The notes under the pieces were generated by a model, which made no database searches, was not told the DNA's origin, and worked only from the letters and a program-made list of their open reading frames with translations. A stretch of 28,087 nt of DNA from assembly GCA_023429845.1 (NCBI GenBank), contig JAEZCY010000006.1:1-28087 (forward strand), given 5' to 3'. The position numbers and the translations under genes were made by a program. Shown piece after piece: positions 1 through 8,780 of this stretch. Numbering within the stretch: the first letter of the stretch is position 1; the number at the start of each line of letters is the position of its first letter. The stretch comes from Acidobacteriota bacterium (lineage in GTDB: Bacteria; Acidobacteriota; Vicinamibacteria; Vicinamibacterales; Vicinamibacteraceae).

Positions 1-462
1 TTCGATGCCAACGGCAACCTGTGGGAACAGGAGATGGGGCCCAAGGGCGGCGACGAAGTGAACCTGATCCTGCCCGGTCGGAACTACGGCTACCCGATCG
101 TGTCCGACGGCGATCACTACGACGACAGGCCGATTCCCGACCACGCCACGCGCCCCGAGTTCGAGAAGCCGAAGGTGTCGTGGAACCCGGTCATCTCGCC
201 GGGCGGCCTGATGGTCTACTCGGGCAAGCTGTGGCCGCAGTGGAAGGGCGATCTGTTCATCGGCGGCCTGTCGAGTCAGGCGCTGGTGCGTGTGGACGTG
301 GACGGCACGAATGCACGCAAGGGCGATCAGTGGCCGATGGGCGAGCGCGTCAGGGAGCCCGAGGAGGGCCCCGACGGCGCGATCTGGCTGCTCGAGGACG
401 GACGTCGCGACGGCAAAGGGCGATTGCTGAAGCTGACACCCATAGCCGGCGGTTCGCGATGA
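1..462 (+). CDS. PQQ-dependent sugar dehydrogenase-like protein, C-terminal part (5' end outside window)
   Basis: The frame is open from base 1 and ends at TGA 460-462, so this is the last ~153 residues of a longer protein. It contains GNLWEQEMGPKGGDEVN, then NYGYP, SPGGLMVYSG, a WKGDLFIGGL blade strand and a terminal GPDGAIWLLED blade. These are hallmarks of the soluble glucose/sorbosone dehydrogenase (Asd/YliI-like) six-bladed beta-propeller. Family members oxidise aldose sugars with PQQ, usually in the periplasm. The signal peptide and most of the propeller lie upstream of the window, so substrate and cofactor use cannot be judged. The gene converges on the alcohol dehydrogenase at 530-1561, with a perfect hairpin between them. 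Confidence 0.85.
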   Translation, partial: FDANGNLWEQEMGPKGGDEVNLILPGRNYGYPIVSDGDHYDDRPIPDHATRPEFEKPKVSWNPVISPGGLMVYSGKLWPQWKGDLFIGGLSSQALVRVDVDGTNARKGDQWPMGERVREPEEGPDGAIWLLEDGRRDGKGRLLKLTPIAGGSR

Positions 463-487
463 CGGAATAGGGAAGGCAGCAGCCTGC

Positions 488-519
488 CGCGAGGACGCCG
501 GCTCTTCGACGTCCTCGCG
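488..519. terminator. bidirectional hairpin terminator between convergent genes
   Basis: A perfect 10-bp stem (CGCGAGGACG at 488-497 pairing with CGTCCTCGCG at 510-519) encloses a 12-nt loop. It lies between the stop codons at 462 (+) and 530 (-). There is no clear U-tract, so intrinsic termination is inferred from position and stem strength. Confidence 0.6.
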
Positions 520-529
520 ATCGGCACGG

Positions 530-1561
530 CTAGGGCACCAGCACCGCGCGCCCCTTGATCTGTCCAGCCCTCAGCTTGTCGTAGACACCCACTGCCTCGG
601 CGAGGGGGAACTCCGTGGTGTCGGCGTGAATCCGGCCCGCGCGCGCCATGGCGATGACCTCCATCAGCTCGACGCGTGACCCCCAGTAGGGAATGCTCAT
701 CGTCGTGCCATAGGGCGTGCTGCCGTGACGGAAGTCATGGCGCCCGCCGCCCAGGCCCACGATGGTCCACACGCTGTTCCGGCCGAGCAGCCTGGCGCCG
801 AGGTCCACCGTCGGCTGCACGCCGATGCAATCGAGCACGAGACCGGCGCCGCGAGGCCCCGTGATCTGCAGGATGCGCTCGGCCGCGTCCGACGCGTCGC
901 GGTTGTTGACGATGTGGTCGGCGCCGAGCGCGCTGGCGTGCTGAAGCTTCGTGTCGTCCACGTCCGCGGCAATGATGCGGACGGGCGCGAGCACCCGGAG
1001 CAGCTGGATGGCCATGTGGCCGAGGCCGCCGACCCCGACGACCACCACCGTGCTGTCTGGATTGAGGAGCGGCAACGCCCGCTTGATGGCGTGGTACGGC
1101 GTGAGCGCGGCATCACTCAATGGCGCGGCCTTGGCCGGAGCGAGGTCGCCGAGCGGCACCAGCAGACGCGTCGACGGGACGAGCATGTACTCGGCCATGC
1201 CGCCGTCGAGGCCCAGGCCGCCACCGAAGCCCTTCACCTGCGCCCAGTTCTCGCAGTAGTTCTCCATGGACAGCTGGCATGCGTGACAGTGGCCGCAGCC
1301 CCAGGGACCGTAGATGGCGACGGGGTCGCCTTCCTTGAAGCCGGACACGCCCCCGCCCAGTTCGGCGACCCAGCCGGCGTTCTCGTGCCCCAGTGTGAAG
1401 GGCGGCGCGAACCCCAGGTCTTCCTCCATCACGTGCAGGTCCGAGTGGCAGACACCAGCTCCACCAATCCTGACGAGCACCTGTCCTGGTCCCGGGGACG
1501 GCTTGGGGACGTCCTCGATCCGTGCCGGATGACCGACGCCAACGAATCTGACCGCTTGCAT
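530..1561 (-). CDS. zinc-dependent NAD(P) alcohol dehydrogenase, arabinose-dehydrogenase-like MDR
   Basis: This is a 343-residue medium-chain dehydrogenase of normal length. The start is ATG at 1561 because AAGGAGGAG ends 4 nt before it; an upstream in-frame ATG at 1615 has no such site. Catalytic zinc ligands are C38 (CHSDLH) and H59-E60 in the GHENAGWV motif. The structural zinc site has all four cysteines (C89, C92, C95, C103, in CGHCHAC...C). A Rossmann motif GVGGLG follows at about residue 170. Motif wording (GPWGCG, ENYCE, LSDAALTPYHA, SIPYWGSRVEL) is closest to the D-arabinose dehydrogenase-like/AdhA group, which oxidises primary or sugar alcohols in the cytoplasm. The true substrate is unknown. 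It is transcribed alone, convergent with the sugar dehydrogenase. Confidence 0.92.
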   Translation of the reverse strand: MQAVRFVGVGHPARIEDVPKPSPGPGQVLVRIGGAGVCHSDLHVMEEDLGFAPPFTLGHENAGWVAELGGGVSGFKEGDPVAIYGPWGCGHCHACQLSMENYCENWAQVKGFGGGLGLDGGMAEYMLVPSTRLLVPLGDLAPAKAAPLSDAALTPYHAIKRALPLLNPDSTVVVVGVGGLGHMAIQLLRVLAPVRIIAADVDDTKLQHASALGADHIVNNRDASDAAERILQITGPRGAGLVLDCIGVQPTVDLGARLLGRNSVWTIVGLGGGRHDFRHGSTPYGTTMSIPYWGSRVELMEVIAMARAGRIHADTTEFPLAEAVGVYDKLRAGQIKGRAVLVP

Positions 1562-1624
1562 ACTCTCCTCCTTGATGTCGCGCGGAAGGGGCAGCTGCGC
1601 CATGCCGGTTCGCACGGGACAGGT

Positions 1625-1738
1625 TCAGCTTACCTCGTCGTCGGTGTCGCCGACCGCGACCTTCGGGTACGGGCGCGCGGCTCCGTCGGCGCCGATCCGG
1701 TAGATGGCGCGGCCGCTCTCTGACTCCTTCGCGGGCAC
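1625..1738 (-). CDS. possible short ORF or C-terminal gene remnant
   Basis: A minus-strand frame from GTG 1738 to TGA 1625 would encode 37 residues, including SGRAIYRIGADGAARPYPK. Almost every codon ends in G or C, as in the real genes here. No ribosome-binding site precedes the GTG, and the frame stays open upstream to about 1790, so it could equally be the tail of a degraded gene. I do not recognise the family. It lies in the 266-bp gap between the alcohol dehydrogenase and the ATPase, where nothing else is visible. Confidence 0.22.
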   Translation of the reverse strand: MPAKESESGRAIYRIGADGAARPYPKVAVGDTDDEVS

Positions 1739-1827
1739 ACGGCTGACCGGCCCGCACTCGTGCAAGCTGTTGAAACGACGTTGGCGCGAGGAGATCAGAG
1801 AACCGGAGGCGAGCGGGCAGGAAGGCG

Positions 1828-3870
1828 ATGGTCGAGCGCTGCGCCGAGGAGACGCTCGATGAGGGCAATCCCGAGCTCGACGACATGACGCGGCGGTTCA
1901 CGTGGTCGCTCGTCTTCACCGCGCCGCTCCTGCTCGTGATGGTGGGCGACCTCATCCCGGGTCAGCCGCTGATGGACCTTGTGTCTCCATCGTGGCTGAA
2001 CTGGGGGCAGCTGCTGCTGGCCACGCCCGTCGTGCTGTGGGGCGGGTGGCCGTTCTTCGTGCGCGGATGGGCGTCGGTCGTCAACCGGCACCTCAACATG
2101 TTCACGCTCATCGCGCTGGGTGTCGGCGCCGCCTGTGCGTACAGCGTGGTGGCAACGGTCGCGCCCCAGGTGTTTCCGCCGTCGTTCCACTCGCATGGGG
2201 GAACGGTGGCCGTCTACTTCGAGGCCGCTGCCGTCATCGTCGTGCTCGTGCTGCTCGGGCAGGTCCTCGAGCTCCGGGCCCGCAGCCAGACCAGCACAGC
2301 GATCAGGAACCTCCTCGGCCTGACGCCGAAGGTCGCGCGGCGCGTCGACGCGGACGGAAGCGAGACGGAGGTGCCCCTCGAACACGTACATGTCGGCGAC
2401 CGTTTACGCGTACGGCCCGGCGAGCGCGTCCCAACCGATGGGGCGATCCTCGAGGGCTCGACGACGATCGACGAGTCGATGGTGTCGGGTGAGCCGATCC
2501 CGGTGGAGAAGGGACCGGGCGGGGCCGTGACCGGTGGCACCGTCAACGGCACCGGCACGTTCGTGATGGACGCGCAGCGCGTCGGCGCGGACACGTTGCT
2601 GGCGCAGATCGTGCGCATGGTGACCGCGGCGCAGCGATCGCGGGCGCCGATTCAGCGGCTCGCCGACACGGTCTCGGGATACTTCGTCCCGGCAGTGGTG
2701 CTGGTCGCCATCGCCACCTTCGTCGCGTGGGGCGTCTACGGGCCCGAGCCGCGCATGGCGCACGCGCTCGTCAACGCCGTGGCGGTCCTGATCATCGCGT
2801 GTCCGTGTGCGCTGGGGCTCGCGACCCCGATGTCGATCATGGTCGGCACGGGCAAGGGCGCGGAACTCGGCGTGCTCCTGCGCAATGCCCAAGCGCTGGA
2901 GCTGCTCGAACGTGTAGACACCGTTGTCGTGGACAAGACGGGCACGCTCACGGAGGGCAGGCCCGCGCTGACCTCCGTGGTGACACGCGGGGGGCTGCCC
3001 GAAGACGAACTCCTCCGCCTCGTTGCCAGCGTCGAGCACGTGAGCGAGCACCCGCTCGCCGGTGCGATCGTCACCGGCGCGCGCGACCGTGGCGTGCTGC
3101 TGAGCGAGGTGAGCGCCTTCGAGTCGGTCACGGGCAAGGGCGTACGCGGGGTGGTGGACGGTCGTCGCGTCGCTGTCGGGAACTTGAAGATGCTGGCCGA
3201 CGAGGGTGGCGTGCCCGATGACCTCATCGCCCTCGCCGACGAGAAGCGGCGGCACGCTGAGACGGTGATGTTCGCGGCGGTCGACGGCCCGCCCGCGGGG
3301 CTTGTCGGTGTTGCCGGTCGGGTGAAGTCCACGACGCCGGAAGCGATCCGCGCCCTGCACGACGAGGGGTTGCAGGTCGTCATGCTCACCGGCGACAGCC
3401 GCGTGACCGCGCAGGCCGTTGCGACGAAGGTCGGCATCGACCACGTGGAAGCCGAGGTGCTGCCCGAGGGCAAGGCCGACGCCATTGCCCGCCTGCAGGC
3501 GCAGGGCCGGCGCGTGGCCATGGCGGGCGACGGCATCAACGATGCTCCGGCGCTCGCGCGCGCCGACGTCGGCATCGCGATGGGCACCGGGACGGACGTG
3601 GCGATGGAAAGCGCCGCGGTGACGCTGGTGCGGGGTGACCTGCGCGGCATCGTGCGAGCGCGACGCCTCAGCCGCGCCACCATGGCGAACATCCGCCAGA
3701 ACCTGTTCTTCGCGTTCATCTACAACGCGCTCGGCGTGCCGGTGGCGGCAGGCGTGCTGTATCCCGCCTTCGGGTTGTTGCTCAGCCCGATCCTCGCGAG
3801 TGCGGCGATGACGTTCAGTTCCGTGTCCGTCATCCTCAACGCGCTCCGGTTGCGTCGATTGCAGATCTGA
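1828..3870 (+). CDS. copA: Cu+-type (P1B) P-type ATPase lacking N-terminal metal-binding domains
   Basis: This 680-residue heavy-metal-exporting ATPase of the inner membrane has the full core. It starts with the helices after PELDDMTRRF, then the actuator SGEP loop. The transmembrane CPC motif is C325-P326-C327 in IACPCALGLATP, the phosphorylated aspartate is D369 in DKTGTLT, a SEHPLAG motif follows, and the hinge is GDGINDAP (D568). The CPC and HP combination is typical of Cu+/Ag+ export. GGAAGG precedes the ATG by 3 nt. Related acidobacterial proteins usually carry a YHS/HMA or CPxCGM-type metal-binding region before the PEL.DMTRRF segment. Here only ~20 residues precede it, and the same frame upstream has stops at 1744 and 1771. 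N-terminal loss is therefore likely, though the catalytic core looks intact. No copper regulator or chaperone gene is nearby. Confidence 0.9.
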   Translation: MVERCAEETLDEGNPELDDMTRRFTWSLVFTAPLLLVMVGDLIPGQPLMDLVSPSWLNWGQLLLATPVVLWGGWPFFVRGWASVVNRHLNMFTLIALGVGAACAYSVVATVAPQVFPPSFHSHGGTVAVYFEAAAVIVVLVLLGQVLELRARSQTSTAIRNLLGLTPKVARRVDADGSETEVPLEHVHVGDRLRVRPGERVPTDGAILEGSTTIDESMVSGEPIPVEKGPGGAVTGGTVNGTGTFVMDAQRVGADTLLAQIVRMVTAAQRSRAPIQRLADTVSGYFVPAVVLVAIATFVAWGVYGPEPRMAHALVNAVAVLIIACPCALGLATPMSIMVGTGKGAELGVLLRNAQALELLERVDTVVVDKTGTLTEGRPALTSVVTRGGLPEDELLRLVASVEHVSEHPLAGAIVTGARDRGVLLSEVSAFESVTGKGVRGVVDGRRVAVGNLKMLADEGGVPDDLIALADEKRRHAETVMFAAVDGPPAGLVGVAGRVKSTTPEAIRALHDEGLQVVMLTGDSRVTAQAVATKVGIDHVEAEVLPEGKADAIARLQAQGRRVAMAGDGINDAPALARADVGIAMGTGTDVAMESAAVTLVRGDLRGIVRARRLSRATMANIRQNLFFAFIYNALGVPVAAGVLYPAFGLLLSPILASAAMTFSSVSVILNALRLRRLQI

Positions 3871-3896
3871 CCTCACGCCGACGATGCGGCTATCCT
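3867..3896 (+). promoter_or_regulatory. candidate promoter for the DUF5916 gene
   Basis: CTGACC (3867-3872) and TATCCT (3891-3896), 18 bp apart, each match the sigma-70 consensus at four of six positions. They lie about 100 bp before the DUF5916 start. This is a weak prediction from sequence alone. Confidence 0.25.
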
Positions 3897-3992
3897 TGCT
3901 CCGGGCCGACCGACGGATCGAGCCGACCGGTACCGGCACTCACCGAACATGCGCAACGAGCACACGCACGCCAACAGGTCTCACCGCTCCCC

Positions 3993-6245
3993 GTGCTGAT
4001 GCGGCACGGGCTGTTCTCCACACGCCACGCGCGTCCATCCCGCAGCCGCCGCCTCCTGCACACCGTCGTGTGCATGCTGGCACTCTGCGGTTTCACGAGC
4101 CTTCGGCCGGATGCGGCGCGCGCGCAGGACGATAGCCGCCCCGACCTGCCGACACCGGACGTGCTGAACCTGCACGTCGTCCCGGGCGGGGAGACGATCC
4201 AGATCGATGGCCGGTTGGACGAGCCCGTATGGCAGACCGCGGCGCCGGCGACGCGGTTCTGGCAGTACGCGCCGCTGGATCGTGCGCCCGCGACCGAGAG
4301 GACCGAGGTCCGCGTGGTGCAGGACGAGCGCGCCCTCTACTTCGGGATCATCTGCCACGACACGAATCCGAAGGGCATCATCGCCCTCGACATGCGACGC
4401 GATGCGCCGCTGTCGAACGACGACTACGTCGGGATCTATCTCGACACGTACCACGATCACCGGAACTTCTACTACTTCTCGACCAACTCCCTCGGCACGC
4501 GGCGCGACGGCATCGTCACCGACGCGCGGTCGTACAACACCGCGTGGAACGGCATCTGGGAAGTGAAGACTCAGGTGACCGAGAGCGGGTGGACGGCCGA
4601 ATTCCGGATCCCCTTCGCGACCCTGCGGTTCGGCGGCGCACAGCCGATGACCTGGGGACTCCAGCTCAGTCGGGCGGTTCGGCGCAAGCAGGAATCAGAC
4701 TACTGGGCGCCGATTCCCAGGTGGCTGGGCGGCCGTGCGACATGGCGCGCGGAGCGCTTCGGACAACTGGTCGGCATACGGACGGGCGGCTCCTACGCGC
4801 GATGGGAGGCGCAGCCGTACCTGCTCGGGGGCGGCACGCGAGGCTATCGCCCGAGTTCGTCGGATCCGCGATCCGACGCCGGAGGGGACGTCCTCTACGA
4901 CTTCACCCCGAACCTGCGCGGCACCGTGTCGGTGCGCACGGACTTCGCGCAGGTCGAAGCGGATCAGGAAGTGATCAACTTCACGCGCTTCCCGATCTTC
5001 TTTCCCGAGCGGCGCGACTTCTTCCTCGAGGACGCCGGGCTGTTCAACGTCGGCCTCGAGCAGGAGATGATGCTCTTCTACAGCCGCCGGATCGGATTGT
5101 CGGAAGGGCAGGAAGTGCCGATCCTGGCAGCAGGCAAGCTGTCGGGCCGGGTCGGACCCTACTCGCTCGGCGTGATGAACGTCCAGACCGAGCGCACGCC
5201 CCTCGCGGTGTCAGGCGCAGCCGCGGTGGAGCCCGCGACGAACTACAGCGTGGTGAGGGTCAAGCGCGACCTGTTCACGAACAGCAGCATCGGCGCCCTG
5301 GTCACCAACCGCCAGAGCGGCGGCGGCGACTTCGAGCGCTCTGCAGGCCTGGACGGCAACTTCTGGTTCAGCCCGGCGCTCAAGGGCGAAATGCTGCTGG
5401 CGCGCACCTTCAATCGGTCGGGCGCGGGCAACGATGGACTCGGGATCGGCCGCCTGATGTTCACGAAGCAGAACGTGGTGGCCGACGTCCGCTACTACGC
5501 GGTCGGCCCGGACTTCGAGCCCGCCATGGGCTTCGTCACCCAGCGCGATCTGCGCCGGTCGTCAGCGGAGGTCGGCTATACGCAGTGGATCAACCGCGCG
5601 GGCGTGCGGAGCCTCCTCTACTCGGGCGCGTTCGTCTATGACGCCTTCTACGACCATGACTTCTACGGACGACGAGGGACGGCCGCGGCGGAGGTGACGC
5701 TCGAGTCCAACGACCGGATCGGCTATGCCTACGGACCGGCCAGGGAACGCATTGCCGTGCCTTTCCAGGTCGGCCCGATCACGATTCAGCCTGGCGACTA
5801 CACGAATCGCTCGCACGAACTCACCTTGGTCAGCAATGCCAGCCGGCCCGTCTCCGGTGCGGTGGAATACAGCCTCGTGGACTACTGGGGCGGTGATCGG
5901 CGGCAACTCCTGCTCTCGACGAACCTTCACCCGACGGCAAACCTGTCGGTGGACCTGATCTACACGCACAACACCGTCGATCATCCGCACGGCGCCTTCG
6001 ACACCACCACGATCAGCAATCGCGTGCTGTACGCCTTCACCACCGACCTGTTCGCGAAGTCGTACGTGCAGTGGAACGATTTGGATCGTCGGCTGTCGGC
6101 CAACCTCCTCGTCGGCTGGGAGTACCGGCCCGGCAGTGAGATCTATCTCGTCTACAACGAGATCCGCGATCGCTTCGCGTCGCCCCATCTGACGCCCCGC
6201 AACAGGATCCTGCTGCTGAAGTGGACCTACACCTTCCGGTTCTGA
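3993..6245 (+). CDS. CBM9-like/DUF5916 outer-membrane protein
   Basis: This is a 750-residue exported protein. Translation may start at GTG 3993 or ATG 3999; neither has a strong ribosome-binding site. A signal sequence covers about residues 20-45, with a hydrophobic stretch ending at ARAQ. Next comes a carbohydrate-binding family 9-like sandwich (IDGRLDEPVWQ, ALYFGIICHD, DDYVGIYLDTYHD). After it is the DUF5916 region with its conserved ALSR-like LQLSRAVRRK segment and the FPERRDFFLE motif. The last ~350 residues alternate polar and aromatic residues and end in TYTFRF, as expected of an outer-membrane beta-barrel. The family is common in Acidobacteriota and Gemmatimonadota. Its function is unproven; a role in glycan or polymer handling is inferred from the N-terminal domain. 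It appears monocistronic. Confidence 0.85.
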   Translation: MLMRHGLFSTRHARPSRSRRLLHTVVCMLALCGFTSLRPDAARAQDDSRPDLPTPDVLNLHVVPGGETIQIDGRLDEPVWQTAAPATRFWQYAPLDRAPATERTEVRVVQDERALYFGIICHDTNPKGIIALDMRRDAPLSNDDYVGIYLDTYHDHRNFYYFSTNSLGTRRDGIVTDARSYNTAWNGIWEVKTQVTESGWTAEFRIPFATLRFGGAQPMTWGLQLSRAVRRKQESDYWAPIPRWLGGRATWRAERFGQLVGIRTGGSYARWEAQPYLLGGGTRGYRPSSSDPRSDAGGDVLYDFTPNLRGTVSVRTDFAQVEADQEVINFTRFPIFFPERRDFFLEDAGLFNVGLEQEMMLFYSRRIGLSEGQEVPILAAGKLSGRVGPYSLGVMNVQTERTPLAVSGAAAVEPATNYSVVRVKRDLFTNSSIGALVTNRQSGGGDFERSAGLDGNFWFSPALKGEMLLARTFNRSGAGNDGLGIGRLMFTKQNVVADVRYYAVGPDFEPAMGFVTQRDLRRSSAEVGYTQWINRAGVRSLLYSGAFVYDAFYDHDFYGRRGTAAAEVTLESNDRIGYAYGPARERIAVPFQVGPITIQPGDYTNRSHELTLVSNASRPVSGAVEYSLVDYWGGDRRQLLLSTNLHPTANLSVDLIYTHNTVDHPHGAFDTTTISNRVLYAFTTDLFAKSYVQWNDLDRRLSANLLVGWEYRPGSEIYLVYNEIRDRFASPHLTPRNRILLLKWTYTFRF

Positions 6246-6387
6246 CCTGAGCGCTTCGGTTGCCTCCGTCGCGTCTGGGCACGAGACGTGCTTGGTGGAC
6301 CGGCAGGAGGCAGGACGACGGCCGAGTGATGACGCGGAGTCGTGGCCGTCGCCTCCAGCCGCACGTTCAGCTCCGGAACGGGGGCAC

Positions 6388-6780
6388 ATGCAGAACCGCC
6401 TGTCAGCAGGACGCGCTCCAGTCGTCCTGGTCGTGGACGACGATCGCGACATGAGGATCTTTGCGGCGACGGTCCTGTCCAGCCACGGCTACGTGGTGCG
6501 GCAGGCGGCCGATGGCGTCGGTGCCATCGAGCAACTGCGCGACGCCCTTCCGGATCTCATCCTGCTGGACCTCGACATGCCGGTCATGGATGGACGGGCG
6601 TTCTGCGCAGCCTTGGGGCAGCTCGGCGACGAGCGCCTTGCGTCGGTGCCGGTGCTCGTCGTGTCGGGTGCAACGGACCCGGAGCTGGAGGCAGTCGGCC
6701 TGGGTGCCGCAGGTGCCCTGCAGAAGCCCGTTGACGTGCGCCGCCTCCTCGCGGCCGTGTCGCGGGTGCTCGCGGCATAG
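6388..6780 (+). CDS. single-domain response regulator (CheY-like receiver)
   Basis: This is a 131-residue protein with only a receiver domain. The start at ATG 6388 gives the usual receiver length; an upstream in-frame ATG at 6292 would add a non-conserved basic leader. The acidic pocket is D17-D18, the phosphoacceptor D61 (LLDLDMPVMDG), the switch residue S93 (VSGA) and the conserved lysine K113 (LQKP). With no output domain it must act by protein contact or as a phosphate shuttle. It converges on the hybrid kinase at 6898-8523, a plausible partner by position only. Another sensor could use it instead. Confidence 0.9.
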   Translation: MQNRLSAGRAPVVLVVDDDRDMRIFAATVLSSHGYVVRQAADGVGAIEQLRDALPDLILLDLDMPVMDGRAFCAALGQLGDERLASVPVLVVSGATDPELEAVGLGAAGALQKPVDVRRLLAAVSRVLAA

Positions 6781-6809
6781 CGATGCGTGTGCCTCGTCGG
6801 CGTACGCAG

Positions 6810-6829
6810 CCGTCGCCCCTGGGCGACGG
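6810..6829. terminator. hairpin terminator between response regulator and hybrid kinase
   Basis: CCGTCGCCC (6810-6818) and GGGCGACGG (6821-6829) form a 9-bp palindrome with a 2-nt centre. It lies in the 117-bp gap between two convergent stop codons and could act in both directions. No T-run follows. Confidence 0.5.
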
Positions 6830-6897
6830 GAAGGGTTCGTCCGTCGGGTCCTGAGGAACTCCCGGACGATGCCAGGACGGTCCATGGGCGGTCGCGC

Positions 6898-8523
6898 TCA
6901 GGAGCCGCCGGGCCGGCGGGCGGTGGCAATCACCTGCAGCAGATCGTCGGGCGCGACCGGCTTCACGAGATGCGCGTCGAAGCCCGCCGATTGCGTGCGC
7001 CGCCGGTCCTCGTCCTGGCCCCACCCGGTGATGGCGGCGATGAACAGGTCGCGGCCACCGGGGGCGTGCCGCAGCCTCGCGCACGTGTCGAGGCCGCTCA
7101 GGTCCGGCATGCCGAGGTCGAGGAGGACGACCTCCGGATGGAAGTCGGCCGTCGCCGCGATGGCGTCGTGACCGCTGAACACGGTCCGTACGCGGCACCC
7201 GGCGTTGGCCAGGAGTGTTGCGGTGGTCTCCGCTGCGTCGGCATTGTCGTCTGCCACCAGGACGCGTCGCTGCACACGAACCGGCGTCGATGGCGTCGCC
7301 ACGGGCTCACCGTCCGGCTCGGTGATCGCCGCCGCAGGCAGTGTCACCGTGAACGTTGCGCCAACGCCCTCTCCGGAGCTCGTTGCGGTGATCGTGCCTC
7401 CATGGAGTTCCACGAACCTGCGCGCCAGCGTCAGGCCGATGCCGAGCCCTCCCGTGGCACTCGTCTCACCAGGGACCTGAGTGAACAATTCGAAGATGCC
7501 GTCGATGTGCTCGGGCGCGATGCCCGGACCGTTGTCGGTGACGCTCACGGCGACCCCACCCGGGCGCTCCTGCACCTCGAGTCGAATCCGCCCACCGGGC
7601 GCGGTGAACTTCGCGGCGTTGTGGAGGAGATTGGCAAAGGCCTGGGACAATCGCGCGAGATCGCCCTCCACCCACACCTCGCGACGCAGGCGCCGCTGGT
7701 CCACGTCGTGCCGACGCTCGTGGAGCCACGGCCGCGCCGTCTCGAACGCCACGTCGAGCACGTGGTCGAGCCGCACGCGGTCCTTCTCGAGATGCATGAC
7801 GCCTCGCGAGAGGCGCGACACGTCGAGCAGAGCGTCGATGAGGCGGCTCATGATGCCGACCTGACGTTCGATGATTTCACGGGATCGCGCCGCCAGCGGC
7901 GCCGGCACTTGCGGCTCGCGCAGGACGCGGACGGCGGTCCGGATGGGCGCCAGCGGGTTCCTCAGCTCGTGCGCGAGGATGGCCAGGAACTCGTCCTTCT
8001 GCCGCTCGTGATCTCGGCGCTCGGCCTCGGGGCCTCGTGTCGCCATGACGTCGTGGATCACGCCAACGAGGCCGATGACCGCGCCTGACGCGTCCTGTTG
8101 CACGGTGACCGACGAATGGACGTGTGCGGTGGACCCGTCGCGGCGGCGGTGCACGTGCTCGCCCTGCCAGACGCCGTGCTCGGCGAGTGCCGTCCGCGCA
8201 CCCGCCTCGTCGGCAGGGTCCAGCCACTGCACGGTGAACAGCTCAGCGACCGGCCGCCCGATTGCCTCGCCGGCGCGCGTGTCGTACCGCTGCTCGGCGG
8301 CGGCGTTGAGGTACGTGATGGAGCCCGTCGAATCGACGGCGATCACGGCGTCGTTGACGTACGGGAGCGCGAGGGCCGGCAGTTGGTGGTCGAGACCTTC
8401 GCGCGGCGCGTCCGCGCTGCCGTGCGTCCGCGCCTCGTCCACCGGCGTTCCGGGTGCGCCGCCAGAGTGCAGATGAGTCTCGTCATCGCCGAGAGGCCCT
8501 TTGTTCGTGCCGGTGCCGTCCAT
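6898..8523 (-). CDS. hybrid sensor histidine kinase (PAS-HisKA-HATPase-REC)
   Basis: This is a 541-residue cytosolic kinase with no membrane segment. The start is ATG 8523, where AGGAA sits 7 nt upstream; in-frame ATG 8529 and TTG 8550 are alternatives. Residues ~50-160 form a PAS domain (AVIAVDSTGSITYLNAAAE) with a PAC-like tail. The H-box histidine is H185 (FLAILAHELRNP). The ATP-binding domain carries LLHNAAKF, DNGPGIAP and GGLGIGLTLA. The C-terminal receiver (~420-535) has phosphoacceptor D469 (VLLDLGMP) and a VKP lysine. Such kinases sense soluble or redox cues through PAS and phosphorylate their own receiver or a separate regulator. The convergent CheY-like protein at 6388-6780 is the nearest candidate. 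The signal is unknown. Confidence 0.92.
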   Translation of the reverse strand: MDGTGTNKGPLGDDETHLHSGGAPGTPVDEARTHGSADAPREGLDHQLPALALPYVNDAVIAVDSTGSITYLNAAAEQRYDTRAGEAIGRPVAELFTVQWLDPADEAGARTALAEHGVWQGEHVHRRRDGSTAHVHSSVTVQQDASGAVIGLVGVIHDVMATRGPEAERRDHERQKDEFLAILAHELRNPLAPIRTAVRVLREPQVPAPLAARSREIIERQVGIMSRLIDALLDVSRLSRGVMHLEKDRVRLDHVLDVAFETARPWLHERRHDVDQRRLRREVWVEGDLARLSQAFANLLHNAAKFTAPGGRIRLEVQERPGGVAVSVTDNGPGIAPEHIDGIFELFTQVPGETSATGGLGIGLTLARRFVELHGGTITATSSGEGVGATFTVTLPAAAITEPDGEPVATPSTPVRVQRRVLVADDNADAAETTATLLANAGCRVRTVFSGHDAIAATADFHPEVVLLDLGMPDLSGLDTCARLRHAPGGRDLFIAAITGWGQDEDRRRTQSAGFDAHLVKPVAPDDLLQVIATARRPGGS

Positions 8524-8654
8524 GACCATTTCCTGCCGAACGAATAGCAAGCGGCGTTCCTGACTGCCGCGCGCGCGTTCAAGCCCGGGCAGCGACCTCT
8601 CGTGCGTCGCGTATGCTGTACCAGCCAGCCCGACAGAAGAGAGAGGCGCTCGCC

Positions 8655-8774
8655 GTGGACGATGCCGAGGCGCTCGACACCACGGCCCTCGCGGCGATCA
8701 TCCAGGTGCAGAGACCGACAGCGTTCGGGGACCCGGCCATTCAGGCGCTGGTCTCGCAACCGTCACGCCCGTGA
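8655..8774 (+). CDS. possible 39-residue small protein
   Basis: A short frame runs from GTG 8655 to TGA 8772-8774, with AGAGAGG about 8 nt upstream and a TATGCT hexamer about 45 nt upstream. It stops 6 bp before the convergent hybrid kinase end. The product (MDDAEALDTTALAAIIQV...) is soluble, alanine-rich and unrecognised. It is placed here because it would fill an otherwise empty 257-bp gap with plausible signals, but chance is a real alternative. Confidence 0.3.
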   Translation: MDDAEALDTTALAAIIQVQRPTAFGDPAIQALVSQPSRP

Positions 8775-8780
8775 GGGCGA

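Noticed and set aside
725..1723. 332-codon plus-strand ORF over the alcohol dehydrogenase
   Set aside because: Antisense shadow; the minus-strand dehydrogenase has full motifs and a good start.
2404..3939. 511-codon minus-strand ORF opposite the P-type ATPase
   Set aside because: It is a shadow of the high-GC ATPase gene: no family motif, rich in Arg/His, no ribosome-binding site.
6787..8088. 433-codon plus-strand ORF opposite the first hybrid kinase
   Set aside because: Antisense shadow with no recognisable domain.
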